Assembly (NCBI GenBank): GCA_021776825.1
Contig: JAJFFG010000122.1
Coordinates: 1 to 64,000, forward strand
Direction of reading: 5' to 3'
DNA length: 64,000 bases
Origin: Planctomycetota bacterium
Lineage (GTDB): Bacteria > Planctomycetota > JAJSAM01 > JAJVHW01
A model generated the notes under the pieces. It saw nothing but the letters and a program-made list of their open reading frames with translations, had not been told where the DNA came from and ran no database searches. Position numbers and translations under genes: made by a program. Shown piece after piece: positions 50,651 through 59,823 of this stretch (its first letter is position 1; the number at the start of each line of letters is the position of its first letter).

Positions 50651-52354
50651 TCACCCCGACGCGGGGCGCTCCTTCTCGAGCACGAACCGATCGATCACGA
50701 GCGCGTCGAGGCCCGTGGTGAAGTAGCACTTCAGCGCATCCATCGGGGAGTTCACGATCGGCTCACCGCGGATGTTGAACGACGTATTCAGCGTGCACGG
50801 GATGCCGATCCGCTCGCCCAGTTCGAGGAGGTACCGGTGGTACAGAGCGTTCTGCTCCGCGGTCACCGTCTGCAGGCGAGCCGTCCCGTCGACGTGCGTG
50901 ATGGCCGGCAGGCGATCCTTGCACTCCGGCTTCACCTCCCATACGCGCAGCATGTACGGAGAGGGTCCGCCACGGTGGAACCACCGGTCGGCCTCCTCGA
51001 GCGCGCAGCTCGGGGCGAACGGTCGAAACGGCTCTCGGTGCTTCACGTAGCGGTTGACGACGTCCTTCATCTCCGGGTTGGTCGGGTTGGCTAGAATGCT
51101 GCGGTTGCCGAGCGCTCGGGGACCGACCTCGGCGCGGCCCTGGTACCAGCCGACGATGCGATTGTCGGCGACGAGCCGCGCGGCTTCCGCTGCCGGGTCG
51201 TCGACCTCGCGGTACGACAGTTTCCCAACGTCGAGCGCGGCCCGCACCTGATCGGTGTCATGCCCCGGACCCCAGTACGCGTGCTTCATCGACCAGACAC
51301 GCCGCCCACCGGACTCATGCCAGGCTTGCAGCGCAGCACCCAGTGAGAGCCCGGCGTCGTTCGCTGCGGGCTGGATCCAGATGTCGTCGAACAGGTTCTC
51401 GAGATGGAGCTTGCCGTTGGCGACGCTGTTCAGCGCCACGCCGCCGGCCATGCACAGTCGCGAACGCCCCGTCTCGGCGCGTGCCGCCTGGGCCAGCGAG
51501 ACGATTGCCCGCTCGATGACCGCCTGCGCTCCGGCCGCGACGTCGGCGAAGCGTGGGTCCGTCGGCGTTTCGTGGTCCTCGCGCGGCTTGCCGAACAGCT
51601 GCTCGAAGCGAGCCGACGAGCGCCGCCCCTTCTCGAACTTCAGCAGGTCGAGATCGAAGCGAACGTCTCCCTCCGGACGCACCTTGGCGAACGTCTCGAA
51701 GCGCTCGATCGTCGTACTCGGATCGCCATACGACGCGAGTCCCATGACCTTGCCGGCGTCGAGGACCGGGCGGAATCCGAGCCACTCCGCGACGCAGTCG
51801 TAGAAGTGGCCGACCGAGTGCTCCGGGAACGCCCACGTCCGAACCTTCCGGATCTCGGTGCCCTCGGCGTCGTAGATAGCGCTCGCGACTCCGTCGCCCT
51901 GGGCGTCGACCGTAAGTACGGCCGCGTCTTCGTACGGCGAGCAGTGGAACGCACTCGACGCGTGGCAGAGATGGTGATGCACATGCCGCAGCTCGCCCTT
52001 GTAGCCGAGCCGCGCTCGCATACGCTTCGACTGGCGCTGGCCCTTGTAGAGGCCGGTGACCAGCACCTGGTCGCGGAGCCACGTTCGATACCAGGGGCGC
52101 CCGGCCAGGCGCACGGCGTGATAGGCCGAGTGGAGGATCTCTGAGCGCGGCTGCCCGGCGAACGCAACAAGATCGACGTCGTTCACGTTGATCCCGGCCT
52201 CCTCCAGACAGTAGCGAATCGCCTCCTCCGGGAAGGCCATCGTGAACTTCTCGCGGTTGAAGCGCTCCTCCTCGGCGAACGCCACCAACCGCCCGTCCGT
52301 GACCAAGGCCGCGGAGGCGTTGTGGCTAGCAGCGTTGACTCCGAGGACGTGCAC
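50651..52354 (-). CDS. Carbamoyltransferase (NodU/TobZ-like)
   Basis: A 567-residue O-carbamoyltransferase. The GTG start has AGGAG six bases upstream. The N-terminal Kae1-like domain has NAASHNASAALVTDG (8-22) and VHHHLCHASSAF (125-136), which bind the carbamoyl-adenylate intermediate and metal. The C-terminal YrdC-like domain has GWYQGRAEVGPRALGNRSIL. It transfers carbamoyl from carbamoyl phosphate via adenylate to a sugar hydroxyl. A second carbamoyltransferase gene lies directly upstream. Confidence 0.92.
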   Translation of the reverse strand: MHVLGVNAASHNASAALVTDGRLVAFAEEERFNREKFTMAFPEEAIRYCLEEAGINVNDVDLVAFAGQPRSEILHSAYHAVRLAGRPWYRTWLRDQVLVTGLYKGQRQSKRMRARLGYKGELRHVHHHLCHASSAFHCSPYEDAAVLTVDAQGDGVASAIYDAEGTEIRKVRTWAFPEHSVGHFYDCVAEWLGFRPVLDAGKVMGLASYGDPSTTIERFETFAKVRPEGDVRFDLDLLKFEKGRRSSARFEQLFGKPREDHETPTDPRFADVAAGAQAVIERAIVSLAQAARAETGRSRLCMAGGVALNSVANGKLHLENLFDDIWIQPAANDAGLSLGAALQAWHESGGRRVWSMKHAYWGPGHDTDQVRAALDVGKLSYREVDDPAAEAARLVADNRIVGWYQGRAEVGPRALGNRSILANPTNPEMKDVVNRYVKHREPFRPFAPSCALEEADRWFHRGGPSPYMLRVWEVKPECKDRLPAITHVDGTARLQTVTAEQNALYHRYLLELGERIGIPCTLNTSFNIRGEPIVNSPMDALKCYFTTGLDALVIDRFVLEKERPASG

Positions 52355-52460
52355 GCGGCGCTCCTGTGGTGGCGAGGCTGTTCGGACGATCCAGCCCGGC
52401 ATTGGACGCGGGCATCACGGCACGACCAAGCATTGGCGCGTGACTCGCGCCGACGCCGGA

Positions 52461-54146
52461 CTACTTGGAGACGAGGAACGGACCGAGCGCTAGCGCCTCC
52501 AGCCCGGTGGTTGCAAAGACCTCGAGCGCCTCAGACGGCGTGATCGCGGGCGGCTGTCCCGGACGGTTCAGACTGGTGTTCAGGAGCGCAGGCAGCCCGC
52601 CCGACCGATCGCCGTACTCACTCAGCAGTCGATGGAACAGCGGCTCGTGCGCCGCAGCGACTCCGTGCCATCGCGCGATCCCGCCGTGTGCACAGACCCC
52701 GGACAGGCGTTCGCGTGCAGACGGCGCCATCTCGTTCCACAGCAGGAGATAGGGAGAGGAGACTCCCTCGCCGAACACCTCGGCGGCGGCTTCGTCCGCA
52801 ATAGAGAGCCCGAACGGGTGGTGCTCCGCGCGCGCCTTGACGTCGCGCAGCAGGCGGTCCTTCGTCGCGGGGTTGGATGCATCGGCCAGGATCGCGCGAT
52901 GGCCGAGACCTCGCGGTCCGAACTCGGCGCGCCCCTGGAACCAGCCGATGATCTGCCCGGAGGCCAAGCGCTCGGCCGCGGCAGCGACCACGTCGACCGG
53001 CCGCTCGTACGACGTGCCGGTTCGGCGAAGCGTGTCCTCGATCTCCGCGTCGGTGGAGGACGGCCCCAGCGCCACACAGGAGACCGGCTCCGGTCGAGAG
53101 CCCATCTGCGCCGCGTGGACGCTCATCGCGGCGCCGACAGCGGTCCCCTCGTCACCGGCCAGCGGGTTGACGTAGACGTGGGCGAACGGCGACTCGGCGG
53201 CGAGCCGGCCGTTCATCACCCAGTTCAACGCGACGCCGCCGGCAAAGCACAGGGCATCCGCACCGGTGCGTTCGTGCAGGTGACGAGCCGCATGGAGCGC
53301 GGCATCTTCGATCGCGCGCTGCAACGACGCCGCCATGTCGCGATGACGCTGCTGGACCGGCTCACCCGGACGCCGTCGCTCTCCGAACTCGCGCGTGAAG
53401 CGCTCCGAGAGGGCCGCCAGCCCGTCGCGATACGTGAAGTACGCCGGGTTCAACTGGAACGTTCCGTCGGCTCCAAGGCGGACCACCTCACGGAACTCGT
53501 CGCGGTAGCTCGGCTCCCCTTGCGTCGAGATCGTCATCACGCGGAACTCATCGTCCTGCCCCGCGTAACCGAGGAAGTCGCTGACCGCGGCGTAGAGCAG
53601 GCCAAGGCTGTTCGGCATCTTGTCGACGCGGAACACATCGATCGCAGCGCCGACGCCCGCGCCCTGCGCTGAGGTGGAGACCTCTCCGCGACCGTCCATC
53701 TCGAGGATCGCGGCAGACTCGTAGGGCGAGGCAAGGAACGATGAGGCCATGTGGCTCACGTGGTGCTGCACGACATGGAAGCGGCCATCGCGCCCGGCTC
53801 GAAGCTCCTCGAGACGCTGGAGATAGGTGAGCGTCGAGTGAATCTCGTCGTGGAAGATGTGGTACGCGCGGAACTCGGGCGAGTCGAAGAAGCGCTCCCC
53901 ATACCAGTCGAGCACCTTCGATCGCAGAGCCAGCCACGGGTTGTTCGCAACCGCCACGTGATCGATGTCGGCGGCGGTCACCCCGGCCATACGAAGGCAC
54001 GCGTCGATCGCGCGGGCGGGATAGCCCCCCTCGTGCTTCACACGCGAGAAACGGTCCTCTGCGACCGCGGCGACGAGTCGCCCGTCTTGAAGGAGCGATG
54101 CGCTCGAGTCCCTGTAGCCCAGTCCGCCGAGCCCGAGGATCAACAT
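52461..54146 (-). CDS. Second carbamoyltransferase, divergent
   Basis: A 561-residue paralogue. The ATG follows GGAG by seven bases. The N-terminal GGLGYRDSSASLLQDG (7-22) has Arg where NodU-type enzymes have His-Asp or His-Asn. QHHVSHMASSF contains the metal-site histidines, but Met replaces the usual Ala. The C-terminal GWFQGRAEFGPRGLGHRAIL is standard. It may modify a different position or sugar from the neighbouring enzyme, or the two may act together. It overlaps the small upstream gene by seven bases. Confidence 0.9.
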   Translation of the reverse strand: MLILGLGGLGYRDSSASLLQDGRLVAAVAEDRFSRVKHEGGYPARAIDACLRMAGVTAADIDHVAVANNPWLALRSKVLDWYGERFFDSPEFRAYHIFHDEIHSTLTYLQRLEELRAGRDGRFHVVQHHVSHMASSFLASPYESAAILEMDGRGEVSTSAQGAGVGAAIDVFRVDKMPNSLGLLYAAVSDFLGYAGQDDEFRVMTISTQGEPSYRDEFREVVRLGADGTFQLNPAYFTYRDGLAALSERFTREFGERRRPGEPVQQRHRDMAASLQRAIEDAALHAARHLHERTGADALCFAGGVALNWVMNGRLAAESPFAHVYVNPLAGDEGTAVGAAMSVHAAQMGSRPEPVSCVALGPSSTDAEIEDTLRRTGTSYERPVDVVAAAAERLASGQIIGWFQGRAEFGPRGLGHRAILADASNPATKDRLLRDVKARAEHHPFGLSIADEAAAEVFGEGVSSPYLLLWNEMAPSARERLSGVCAHGGIARWHGVAAAHEPLFHRLLSEYGDRSGGLPALLNTSLNRPGQPPAITPSEALEVFATTGLEALALGPFLVSK

Positions 54147-54655
54147 GTTCCGTCTCCCGGTGCGCGCTGTCGAACCGTGCGCAGCGCGCCGATGATGCTC
54201 CGTCCAAACTCGTCCGACGCCGGGTCTCCGACGCGGATGCACTGCGCAGTCAGCCCCTCCCGTGCGAGGGCGGCGGCGGGCTCGTCGCTGTCCACGAGGC
54301 GCCAGGTGGCGAGCCGGTCCACCGCTCGCGCGGCGTCCGCGTTCGCGCCGGCGCGGCGGCCGGCGCCCAGTCGCACGAGCGTACGGTGCTGTCGAACGAC
54401 CGCAGCCGCCGCGGCCACCGCCGTCTCTCCGTCACCGATGAGCACAGCCGCCTCCGGATCGAACTGCAGCAGCAGTTCGTCGACTCCCTGGGAGGCCTCC
54501 GCCGGGTCATCCATCGAGAGCTCGTGAAGGTCGATCCCGATCGACAGGAATCGAAGGCGAATGTCCAGTCCACGGTTGAACGACCGCACGGCATCGCGAA
54601 GTCGCGTCACCGTCTCCGACTGGGCGCCGGGTGCGAGAAGCAGAGCGACCCGCAC
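54140..54655 (-). CDS. Small protein resembling half of a UDP-GlcNAc 2-epimerase domain
   Basis: A 171-residue protein from a GTG that overlaps the rmlD stop as TAGTG. The overall shape matches the N-terminal domain of WecB-type enzymes. VRLGAGRRAGANADAARAVD sits where they have HVEAGLRS...MPEEINR, and ALAREGLTAQCIRVGDPASD matches the following 'L..EG...VGD' element. The catalytic His, Glu and Asp residues of that block are replaced, and the C-terminal GT-B domain is missing. It is either a non-enzymatic partner, a decayed epimerase kept by translational coupling, or a new family. The similarity is by eye and weak. Confidence 0.55.
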   Translation of the reverse strand: MRVALLLAPGAQSETVTRLRDAVRSFNRGLDIRLRFLSIGIDLHELSMDDPAEASQGVDELLLQFDPEAAVLIGDGETAVAAAAAVVRQHRTLVRLGAGRRAGANADAARAVDRLATWRLVDSDEPAAALAREGLTAQCIRVGDPASDEFGRSIIGALRTVRQRAPGDGTC

Positions 54656-55515
54656 TACGCGCTCTCGCCCGCGGTCGAGACCGGCTGGAGATACTCGTGA
54701 AGAGCGGCCCGCCAGGAGCGCAAGCGGGTCCCGGTCGCCTCCTCGAGACGCGAACAGTCGAAACGCGAGTTCGCCGGTCGAGGGGCGGCGCGACCGAGAT
54801 CCGCTGCCAGGATCCGGGTGATCGCGACGTCCTCGTACCCCGCCTCGTCCAGCACGGCGCGCGCAAAGTCGAACCACGTGCAGGATCCGGAGTTGGCCAC
54901 GAGGTAGAGCCCCGGCGAGCCACGCAGCAGGACGGCCGCGACGGCCTCCGCAAGGTCGTCGGCAAAGCTCGGATGCACGACCTGATCCGTGACGACGCGC
55001 AGCGGGTCCCCCGCAGCGGCGCGAGCCAAGATGGCGTCCGCGAACGACTTGCGCCCGCGGCCGTAGATGCTCTGGCACCGCACGATCCACCAGGGCGAGG
55101 CGAGCTCTCGCACGGCCGACTCGCCCTCGAGTTTCGACCGTCCGTACGCAGACAGCGGCGCGGTCGCATCCGCTTCGGTGTACGGGTCCGACGAGGCTCC
55201 GTCGAACACGTAGTCCGTGCTGACGTACAGCAGGCCGACTCCGAGGTCGCGGCACGCCACGGCGACGTTACGTGTGCCCTGGCTGTTCACGGCCTCGGCA
55301 CGATCCGGCTCGCGCTCGCAGCCATCGACATCGGTCCATGCAGCCAGGTGCAGTACGCGATGGGGCTGGACGCGCTCCATGCTCTCCCGAACCGCAGCGG
55401 CGTCCGTGACGTCGAGCTCCGGAAGGTCGGTGACGACCACCTCGTGCGATCCGGCCAGCCGTCGCGCCAGCGGAGTCCCGAGCAGGCCCCGTCCGCCCGT
55501 CAGGAGGAGCTTCAC
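54655..55515 (-). CDS. rmlD: dTDP-4-dehydrorhamnose reductase
   Basis: A 286-residue SDR of the RmlD type from a GTG overlapping the rmlA stop as GTGA. LLTGGRGLLGTPL is the NAD(P) loop, VSTDYVFDG and YGRSKLEGE (YxxxK) form the active site. It reduces dTDP-4-dehydro-L-rhamnose to dTDP-L-rhamnose, or a related keto-sugar. rmlA is the upstream neighbour; rmlB and rmlC are not in the window. Confidence 0.88.
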   Translation of the reverse strand: MKLLLTGGRGLLGTPLARRLAGSHEVVVTDLPELDVTDAAAVRESMERVQPHRVLHLAAWTDVDGCEREPDRAEAVNSQGTRNVAVACRDLGVGLLYVSTDYVFDGASSDPYTEADATAPLSAYGRSKLEGESAVRELASPWWIVRCQSIYGRGRKSFADAILARAAAGDPLRVVTDQVVHPSFADDLAEAVAAVLLRGSPGLYLVANSGSCTWFDFARAVLDEAGYEDVAITRILAADLGRAAPRPANSRFDCSRLEEATGTRLRSWRAALHEYLQPVSTAGESA

Positions 55516-56258
55516 GCGCCAGTCTCCGCGTCGCCGAGCCGCGAGTCCCGGACGAGTTGACCGGCGTGGAACAGGGACTCGAACGTCCCAGCATCCGTCC
55601 ACCAGCCCTCCACGACCTCGTGCTCGAGCTCGCCGCGCGCAAGGAACGCCGTGTTGACGTCGGTGATCTCGAGCTCGCCGCGCGCCGATGGCTCCAAGTC
55701 GTCGACGATGTCGAAGACGCTGTGGTCGTACATGTAGATCCCGGTGACCGCGAGGTCCGAGCGCGGCTCGGTCGGCTTCTCGACGATGCGAACGATCCGA
55801 CCGTCGTCGAGCTCGGCGACTCCGAAGCGCTCCGGGTCCGGCACCTGTTTCAGGAGCACACGCGCTCCGCAGTCCTGCTCGCGGAAACGCTGCACCGCGC
55901 CGGCGATCGGGCGTTCGAGCAGGTTGTCGCCCAGAACGACCACAACATCGTCGTCAGCCACAAAGTCGCGGGTCAGCCCGAGCGCTTCGGCGATTCCACC
56001 CGGACCATCCTGATACGCGTAGGCCAGGCGTTCGAGGCCGAACTCCTCGCCGTTGCCGAGCAGCCCGATGAACTCACCCGCGCACTCGCCACCGGTGACG
56101 ACCATGATCTCGGTGATGCCTGCCTCGGCCAGCATGCGAAGGGGATAGAACACCATCGGCCGGTCGTAGACCGGCAGGAGATGCTTGTTCGTCACGCGCG
56201 TCAGCGGTCGGAGCCGCGAGCCCGTTCCGCCTGCCAGAACCACACCCTTCAAGCCCAT
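55512..56258 (-). CDS. rmlA: Glucose-1-phosphate thymidylyltransferase-like nucleotidyltransferase
   Basis: A 248-residue nucleotidyltransferase. VVLAGGTGSRLRPLT is the nucleotide loop and the following TNKHLLPVYDRPMVFYPL is the RmlA-type pattern. GWWTDAGTFES near the C-terminus is also conserved. It is shorter than the roughly 290 residues of RmlA proper, closest to the short form. The ATG is preferred over a GTG two codons earlier because GGAG sits six bases before it. It activates a sugar-1-phosphate, most likely with dTTP. Confidence 0.85.
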   Translation of the reverse strand: MGLKGVVLAGGTGSRLRPLTRVTNKHLLPVYDRPMVFYPLRMLAEAGITEIMVVTGGECAGEFIGLLGNGEEFGLERLAYAYQDGPGGIAEALGLTRDFVADDDVVVVLGDNLLERPIAGAVQRFREQDCGARVLLKQVPDPERFGVAELDDGRIVRIVEKPTEPRSDLAVTGIYMYDHSVFDIVDDLEPSARGELEITDVNTAFLARGELEHEVVEGWWTDAGTFESLFHAGQLVRDSRLGDAETGA

Positions 56259-56345
56259 CGTCACTCCAATCCGACTCGTCGAGACCGCGATTCCGCGCAG
56301 GCTACCGCGCGGGCTGCGACTCGCCGAGATCGTCCGCGGCGCGGG

Positions 56346-57296
56346 CTACGCGTAGTTCTCGGCGTACCACTCGACGGTCCGGCGCAGGCCTTCTCGGAGA
56401 TCGACTCGGACGCGATATCCGAGCACTTCTTCGGCCTTGGTGATGTCCGCCAGTGAGTGGCGAACGTCGCCCGACCGGGTCTCCTTCAGGCGGGGCTCGC
56501 GAGACTTGCCCAGAAGCTCGCCGATCATGTTCAGCAGGCCGCCGATGGGGACGCGCGAGCCGCACGCGACGTTGAAGGCGCCCCCAGGAGCCTTGTTCGC
56601 CGTGCAGGCCTGCAGGTTGGCCTCGACGACGTTTGCCACGAACGTGAAGTCGCGTGTCTGCTTGCCGTCGCCGTAGATCACGGGCTTCGATCGGCCGAGG
56701 AGCGCCGTGACGAACTTCGGGATGACAGCTGAGTAGTCCGACGACGGATCCTGGCGAGGCCCGAACACGTTGAAGTACCGCAGAGCGACGGTCTCCAGCC
56801 CGTAGTTCAGGAAGTACGCACGGCAGTAGTTCTCGGCCGCGAGCTTCGACACGGCGTACGGCGACATCGGCTGCGTCGGCATCGTCTCGGCCTTCGGCAG
56901 AGTCGGCGTATCACCGTAGACCGACGACGACGAGGCGTAGACGACGCGCTTGACGGTCCGTGCGTTTGACCGAGCCGCCTCGAGGACGTTCATCGTCCCG
57001 CGCACGTTGACCTCGTTGCTGGCAACGGGGTCGGCAACGCTGCGCGCCACAGACGGCCGTGCGGCCTGATGGAGGACGAAGTCCTTGCCGCGCGTCACAC
57101 GCTTCAGCGCCGTGACGTCGCAGATATCGCCCTCGACCACGCGCAGGCGAGAGCCTTCGAGGTGGGCGATGTTCTCGTACCGACCGGTCGTGAAGTTGTC
57201 GAACACCGTCACGCTGTGGCCATCGGTCACAAGACGCTCGACCAGATGCGACCCGATGAAGCCGGCACCACCAGTGACGAGGAACTTGGCTGCCAT
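56346..57296 (-). CDS. UDP-sugar 4-epimerase/dehydratase-type SDR
   Basis: A 316-residue extended SDR. VTGGAGFIGSHLVERL (NAD loop), SSSSVYGD and YAVSKLAAENY (catalytic YxxxK) followed by RYFNVFGPRQDPSS identify the GalE/WbpP-like family. Probable substrate is UDP-GlcNAc or UDP-GlcNAcA, given the adjacent 2-epimerase and 6-dehydrogenase genes; a UDP-glucuronate decarboxylase role is less likely. Lies one base beyond the wecB-like stop. Confidence 0.88.
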   Translation of the reverse strand: MAAKFLVTGGAGFIGSHLVERLVTDGHSVTVFDNFTTGRYENIAHLEGSRLRVVEGDICDVTALKRVTRGKDFVLHQAARPSVARSVADPVASNEVNVRGTMNVLEAARSNARTVKRVVYASSSSVYGDTPTLPKAETMPTQPMSPYAVSKLAAENYCRAYFLNYGLETVALRYFNVFGPRQDPSSDYSAVIPKFVTALLGRSKPVIYGDGKQTRDFTFVANVVEANLQACTANKAPGGAFNVACGSRVPIGGLLNMIGELLGKSREPRLKETRSGDVRHSLADITKAEEVLGYRVRVDLREGLRRTVEWYAENYA

Positions 57297-57297
57297 C

Positions 57298-58410
57298 TCA
57301 ATCCTCCAGGTCGCCGGGGGAGTGCCCCGGTCGACCGACCAACACGTCGTCGACGATCCGCTCGGCGGCTCGCCCGTCCCACAACTCGGGAATCGCCGCC
57401 ACCGGAGGGCTCTCCAGCACGCTGCGCGCCGCTGCGACCACCGTGGCGGGATCCGTTCCGATCACGCGATTCGTGCCGGCGGTCACCGTAGCAGGTCGCT
57501 CGGTGTTCCGCCGAAGCGTTCGGCACGGCACACCGAGCACGGTTGTCTCCTCCTGAATGCCGCCCGAGTCGGTCAGCACGAGGGTCGCCCCGTCCAGCAG
57601 CGCCAGGAACTCTAGGTAGCCCAACGGACCGAGAAGGCGGACGCTCGGACAGGTTTCGAGCTCGGTCAGCAAGCCGTGACGCGCGAGCGCTGCGCGCGTC
57701 CTCGGGTGCACCGGAAACACGAGCGGCACGTCAGCCGCAACCTCGATGAACGCGCGAACAAGACCCGAGGCCGTCGCTTCGTCGTCGACGTTCGACGGAC
57801 GGTGCAGTGTCAGAACGCCATAGGGGCCATCTGGAGCGAGACGATCGCGAGCACCGGTGGCGCGAGCGCGATCGCGGTGTGCCAGCACGGTGTCGATCAT
57901 CACGGTCCCGACGAGTCGGATGCGCTCGGCGGGAATGCCCTCGGCACGGAGGTTCTCGACTCCCGAGGACTCGGAGCAGTACAGAACGTCAGCCAGGACA
58001 TCGGCCACGAGGCGGTTGATCTCCTCGGGCATCTCCCGGTCGAACGAGCGGAGGCCGGCCTCCACGTGTGCCAGCGGAACCCGCAGTTTCGATGCCACGA
58101 GCGAGCAAGCGAGCGTGCTGTTCACGTCGCCCACGACGATCAGGAGATCGGGGGCCGACTCGAGCAGCACCGGCTCGAACCTCTGCATGACCAGCGCGGT
58201 CTGCGCTGCGTGTGACGCCGAGCCCACCTCGAGATTGACGGCCGGGGTGGGAATCCCGAGTTCGTCGAAGAACAGACGACTCATGTTCTCGTCGTAGTGC
58301 TGCCCAGTGTGACAGATGGGCGCCGCCACTCCGCGAGCCTCGAACGCGCGCACCAGCGGCGCGACCTTCATGAAGTTCGGCCGCGCTCCGGCCACATGCA
58401 GCACCTTCAT
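57298..58410 (-). CDS. wecB: UDP-N-acetylglucosamine 2-epimerase, second copy
   Basis: A 370-residue WecB-type enzyme. GARPNFMKVAPL, HTGQHYDENMS (34-44), HVEAGLRSFDREMPEEINR and DSGGIQEETTVLGVPCRTLR are all intact. It resembles classical UDP-GlcNAc to UDP-ManNAc epimerases more than the copy at 18363-19430 does; the TEWVET segment of that copy is absent. With the adjacent dehydrogenase it would provide UDP-ManNAcA. Confidence 0.92.
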   Translation of the reverse strand: MKVLHVAGARPNFMKVAPLVRAFEARGVAAPICHTGQHYDENMSRLFFDELGIPTPAVNLEVGSASHAAQTALVMQRFEPVLLESAPDLLIVVGDVNSTLACSLVASKLRVPLAHVEAGLRSFDREMPEEINRLVADVLADVLYCSESSGVENLRAEGIPAERIRLVGTVMIDTVLAHRDRARATGARDRLAPDGPYGVLTLHRPSNVDDEATASGLVRAFIEVAADVPLVFPVHPRTRAALARHGLLTELETCPSVRLLGPLGYLEFLALLDGATLVLTDSGGIQEETTVLGVPCRTLRRNTERPATVTAGTNRVIGTDPATVVAAARSVLESPPVAAIPELWDGRAAERIVDDVLVGRPGHSPGDLED

Positions 58411-58465
58411 CCGACGTCCATCCCCCCGTGACGAGGGACGTTCTACCGTCTCGCGCAGCGGAGTA

Positions 58466-59770
58466 TCAGAGCTTCACGACGTGGTCGTGACGACCAAGCG
58501 CCTTCGTCGCGTTCCGCGTGTCGAAGACCAGCTTCGACTCGCGGATCACGCGTTCGAAGTCGATGCACGAGTGGTCGGTAGCAATGACGACGCAGTCTGC
58601 CGCGCGCAGTTCCTCATCCGTGAGCTCGACGCTCGACGCACCGGGCGCGTCGCCCTGCGGTCGGAGCTCCGGAACATACGGATCGTGGTAGTGCACGTCG
58701 GCACCGCGCGCCTGCAACAGGCGCATCACGTCGAGGGCCGGCGACTCACGCACGTCGTCGATATCGCGCTTGTAGGCCATCCCGATGACGAGCACGCGCG
58801 AACCCTTGACGGATCGCTCGACGTCGTTGAGGGCGTAGGCGACGCGATCGACGACGAAGTCCGGCATCGCCGTGTTGACCTCGGCGGCGAGCTCGATGAA
58901 GCGCGCCTTGTAGTTGAGCGTGCGGAGCTTCCACGAGAGGTACAGCGGGTCGATCGGGATGCAGTGACCACCGAGTCCGGGACCTGGGTAGAACGGCATG
59001 AAACCGAACGGCTTGGTCGCCGCCGCCTCGATGACCTCCCACACGTCCAGGTGCAGTTTCTCGGCCATGATCGCAATCTCGTTCACGAGCCCGATGTTGA
59101 CGCTGCGGAAGGTGTTCTCGAGCAGTTTCACCATCTCGGCAGCGCCGGTCGACGTCACTGGGTGGATGTGCTCGATCGCGGACGAGAGCAGCAGCGAGGC
59201 GAGTTCCGTGCACTGCGGCGTGGTTCCACCGACCACCTTCGGCGTGTTCTTGGTGTGGTAGACCGGATTGCCCGGGTCCACACGCTCGGGGGAGAACGCG
59301 AGGAAGAAGTCCTCGCCGACCTTCAATCCGGACCGCGAGAGCAGCGGCAGGATCAGTTCCTCCGTCGTGCCGGGATACGTGGTGCTCTCGAGGATCACCA
59401 GGAGATCCTTGTGCATGTGGCGGGCGATCTCGTTCGTCGCCGCCTCCACGTACGTCATGTCCGGGTCTTTGGTCTTCGAGAGCGGCGTCGGGACGCAGAT
59501 CGAGACCGCATCCATCTCGGCGAGACGGTCGAACTTGGTCGTCGCGGAGAGTCGCCCCGAGCGCACCTGCTCGGCGAGTTCCGCCGTCGGCACGTCGCCG
59601 ATGTAGCTGGCCCCTTCGTTGACCTGCGCAACCTTGTGCTCGCTGATGTCGAAGCCCAGCACGGTGAAGCCCGCGCCGGCAAACTCCGCGGCGAGCGGGA
59701 GTCCGACGTATCCCAGGCCGAGGACTCCAATGCGAGCCTCCCGGTTCTCGATCTTGTCACGCAGGCTCAA
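58466..59770 (-). CDS. UDP-N-acetyl-D-glucosamine/mannosamine 6-dehydrogenase
   Basis: A 434-residue nucleotide-sugar dehydrogenase. The start chosen is TTG, eight bases after GGAG, giving MSLRDKIENREARIGVLGLG, the usual family N-terminus; GTG codons at 59812/59809 would add 13-14 residues. The NAD loop is GLGYVGLPLA, then SPERVDPG, EMVKLLENTFR (Lys215) and GPGLGGHCIPIDP with catalytic Cys270. It oxidises C6 of UDP-GlcNAc or UDP-ManNAc to the uronic acid. Adjacent epimerase genes support this. Confidence 0.9.
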   Translation of the reverse strand: MSLRDKIENREARIGVLGLGYVGLPLAAEFAGAGFTVLGFDISEHKVAQVNEGASYIGDVPTAELAEQVRSGRLSATTKFDRLAEMDAVSICVPTPLSKTKDPDMTYVEAATNEIARHMHKDLLVILESTTYPGTTEELILPLLSRSGLKVGEDFFLAFSPERVDPGNPVYHTKNTPKVVGGTTPQCTELASLLLSSAIEHIHPVTSTGAAEMVKLLENTFRSVNIGLVNEIAIMAEKLHLDVWEVIEAAATKPFGFMPFYPGPGLGGHCIPIDPLYLSWKLRTLNYKARFIELAAEVNTAMPDFVVDRVAYALNDVERSVKGSRVLVIGMAYKRDIDDVRESPALDVMRLLQARGADVHYHDPYVPELRPQGDAPGASSVELTDEELRAADCVVIATDHSCIDFERVIRESKLVFDTRNATKALGRHDHVVKL

Positions 59771-59823
59771 CGCTGGGCTCCTCGCGGAGGCTCCTGAGTC
59801 CGGTCCCACCACTCGAGTCTCGT

